A stretch of DNA of 6,764 bases, taken from the NCBI GenBank assembly GCA_013297585.1, contig JAAFHG010000201.1, positions 1 to 6,764 of the forward strand. The letters are read 5' to 3'. The notes under the pieces were generated by a model that ran no database searches, was not told the DNA's origin, and saw nothing but the letters and a program-made list of their open reading frames with translations. Shown in pieces: positions 5,830 through 6,764 of this stretch (the stretch's first letter is position 1; each line of letters opens with the position of its first letter). The position numbers and the translations under genes are program-made. This DNA is from Chitinophagales bacterium. GTDB lineage: Bacteria; Bacteroidota; Bacteroidia; Chitinophagales; Chitinophagaceae.

Positions 5830-6325
5830 TCATTTTGCAGCATCGGCTTTGGTTTTTCTTCTACCATTAGCCGCATAGCGAACTTTTAATACATCGTACA
5901 CAGACAGGTATAGCTTCTGCAACGCCATCTTCTGCATCGTCTTTTACACTGTTGTAAAATTTATTAATACAATCAAGGGCCTCTGCACCTGCTACCACTT
6001 TGGTGCTATTTATAGCTTGTGAAATTTGATTGATAAGCACATCGGGGGCTTTTAAGGCTTCGTACACACTAAAATCTTTTTCCGCTTCGGCAATATCGCA
6101 TTTGCGTGGTACTAAGTTAGGATTCGCCTTGCCCAATGCAATACCATCTATTACATAAGGTTCGCTTTTATCGCCCACTTTGGCTAGGGCATCACTTTCT
6201 TCTTTACTTAATGCCTCTATTAAAAAGGGTTTTAAAGTGTCAAAACCTTGTTTAAAAAAACCCATTGCAGTATCAATAGCTGTTTACGGAATGACTAGCG
6301 ATACTCTGTTAGTGTTAATAGCCAT
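5830..6325 (-). pseudogene. Broken gene for a conserved hypothetical protein (one nonsense codon, one 4-bp frameshift)
   Basis: From ATG 6325 the frame reads MAINTNRVSLVIP, meets TAA at 6286-6284, then continues in the same frame as TAIDTAMGFFKQGF and on through the conserved body (KVGDKSEPYV, NPNLVPRKCDIAEAEKDF, KVVAGAEALDCINKFYNSVK). Near the end, a tandem CTGT duplication on the coding strand (plus strand ACAG-ACAG, 5900-5907) shifts the frame to a stop at 5867. Removing one copy restores YDVLKVRYAANGRRK, then TKADAAK and a TGA at 5830. The repaired protein would have 163 residues. The shape fits a small, soluble, largely helical Bacteroidota family I recall with motifs GDKSEPFV, NPxLVPP and AGSEAY and an arginine/lysine-rich end; its function is unknown to me. 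A 132-residue product from ATG 6265 is still possible. A candidate promoter lies at 6367-6396. The pseudogene call is strong unless both lesions are sequencing errors. Confidence 0.8.
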
Positions 6326-6366
6326 GATTTGTGTTTTTTGATTGTGAGTGATTTGATTTTACATGG

Positions 6367-6396
6367 CTAAAATAAAACATTTTAGAAAAAAAACAA
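6367..6396 (-). promoter_or_regulatory. Candidate promoter of the broken minus-strand gene
   Basis: On the minus strand, TTG (complement of 6394-6396) is followed after 19 nt by TATTTTAG (complement of 6367-6374), one mismatch from TAnnTTTG. The start codon at 6325 would then follow a leader of roughly 35 nt. The -33 part is also the 3' base of the terminator stem at 6386-6416, so the two features share DNA. Confidence 0.4.
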
Positions 6397-6416
6397 CCTG
6401 CGAAATTTCGCAGTTG
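6386..6416 (-). terminator. Minus-strand Rho-independent terminator
   Basis: On the minus strand the stem is CAACTGCG-AAATTT-CGCAG with a one-base bulge and then TTG, followed directly by eight T (complement of 6386-6393). The core 6398-6413 is a perfect 16-bp palindrome. On the plus strand only TTTATTT follows, so it is mainly a minus-strand terminator. No minus-strand gene other than the transposase tail at 6595-6764 lies upstream in the window, so it may have served a gene displaced by the IS. Confidence 0.7.
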
Positions 6417-6506
6417 GTTTATTTGAGAAGAAGCTATTTAACATATGTATTGTGTCGAAGCTTTTAGCCATTATTTATGATGCTTCCAGAGAAAAAACTG
6501 TATAAA

Positions 6507-6553
6507 ATTTGTAGGTAAGTCTTATTTATTTGCTTCATGACTTACCTACAAAT
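6507..6553. repeat. Perfect 15-bp inverted repeat with 17-nt loop
   Basis: ATTTGTAGGTAAGTC (6507-6521) is exactly complementary to GACTTACCTACAAAT (6539-6553). On the minus strand it is followed by TTTTATA, giving weak terminator character; on the plus strand by AGAGAAAA. It lies 27 nt from the likely IS982 end. It may be a terminator, a protein-binding site or part of another small mobile repeat. Confidence 0.65.
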
Positions 6554-6579
6554 AGAGAAAATAGAATAAAAGTTAAATT

Positions 6580-6592
6580 AACCCGTTGGCGG
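6580..6592. repeat. Probable terminal inverted repeat region of the IS982-type element
   Basis: AACCCGTTGGCGG lies 3-15 nt beyond the transposase stop codon. In IS982-family elements the terminal repeat lies very close to the transposase 3' end, so the element probably ends at about 6580-6581. The other end is outside the window, so neither the repeat nor a target duplication can be confirmed. Confidence 0.45.
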
Positions 6593-6594
6593 AG

Positions 6595-6764
6595 TTAAAA
6601 AGCGAGTGTATGCTTTACTCTTCCAATTGGCTTGTTATATATAAACTTGTTCAAGAACTGTAAAACTGTTAGTCCAGTAATCTTCGCTAGCACTCTAGAC
6701 TTATAACCATTAAAGGATTTGGCATAATTACGTTGCATCATAAACTGGTCACACAACTGAGAGA
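6595..6764 (-). mobile_element. IS982-family transposase, C-terminal fragment cut by the window edge
   Basis: The minus strand is open from the right edge to TAA at 6597-6595 and encodes 55 residues: SQLCDQFMMQRNYAKSFNGY, then KSRVLAKITGLTVLQFLNKF, then IYNKPIGRVKHTLAF. The CDQFMMQRNYAKSFNGYKSRVLAKITGLT block and the NKFIYNKPIGRVKH end match, from memory, the very end of IS982-type DDE transposases, which cut and reinsert the element. The catalytic residues lie upstream, off the window. Within the visible part no frameshift or stop is seen, so the element may be intact. The stop is followed at once by the presumed terminal repeat. The frame is too short for many gene callers because it is truncated by the edge. 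Confidence 0.85.

Noticed and set aside
6464..6538. 24-codon minus-strand ORF between the IS end and the terminator
   Set aside because: Very short, begins inside the loop of the 15-bp inverted repeat, no family pattern; not enough to call a gene.

Overview
The window looks like chromosomal DNA from a Bacteroidota member, most likely the Chitinophagaceae or a near relative. The grounds are low GC, intergenic DNA almost without Shine-Dalgarno motifs, promoter-like TTG / 19 bp / TAnnTTTG arrangements, a PadR-PspC gene pair of the type common in this phylum, and an IS982-type transposase tail. Family assignments come from reading motifs and from memory of the families; no search was run.

Layout. 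(1) Positions 1-1343, minus strand: a secreted M28 zinc aminopeptidase with signal peptide, PA-like insert and all metal-ligand motifs. Its C-terminus runs off the left edge, and this gene is absent from a simple closed-ORF list. (2) Positions 1344-1732: a divergent, very AT-rich intergenic region. It holds phased A/T tracts, a GGTAC-type inverted repeat overlapping a candidate -33 element, and a perfect 20-bp palindrome that would lie in the 5' leader. (3) Positions 1733-4709, plus strand: a probable operon of a 64-aa small protein, a PadR-family repressor and a 745-aa membrane protein with two PspC domains. A strong hairpin lies just ahead of padR. (4) Positions 4721-4877: an imperfect repeat hairpin, then a Rho-independent terminator with a possible competing pairing. 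(5) Positions 4970-5530, plus strand: a secreted 186-aa protein with a very basic tail, followed by a chain of hairpins ending in a 48-bp perfect palindrome that can terminate transcription from both sides. (6) Positions 5830-6325, minus strand: a broken gene with one in-frame TAA near its start and a 4-bp tandem duplication that shifts the frame near its end. (7) Positions 6386-6764: a minus-strand terminator, a perfect 15-bp inverted repeat and the 3' end of an IS982-family transposase cut by the right edge.

How the parts may work together. The centre of the window reads as an autoregulated envelope-stress unit. PadR would bind the inverted repeat over its own promoter and control the small protein, itself and the PspC membrane protein; the secreted protein downstream may or may not share that control. 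The right third looks like decaying accessory DNA, with a pseudogene and an IS end side by side. The most useful observations are the operator/promoter overlap, the small leader gene, the palindrome in the leader, the two explicit lesions in the pseudogene, and the IS982 tail.
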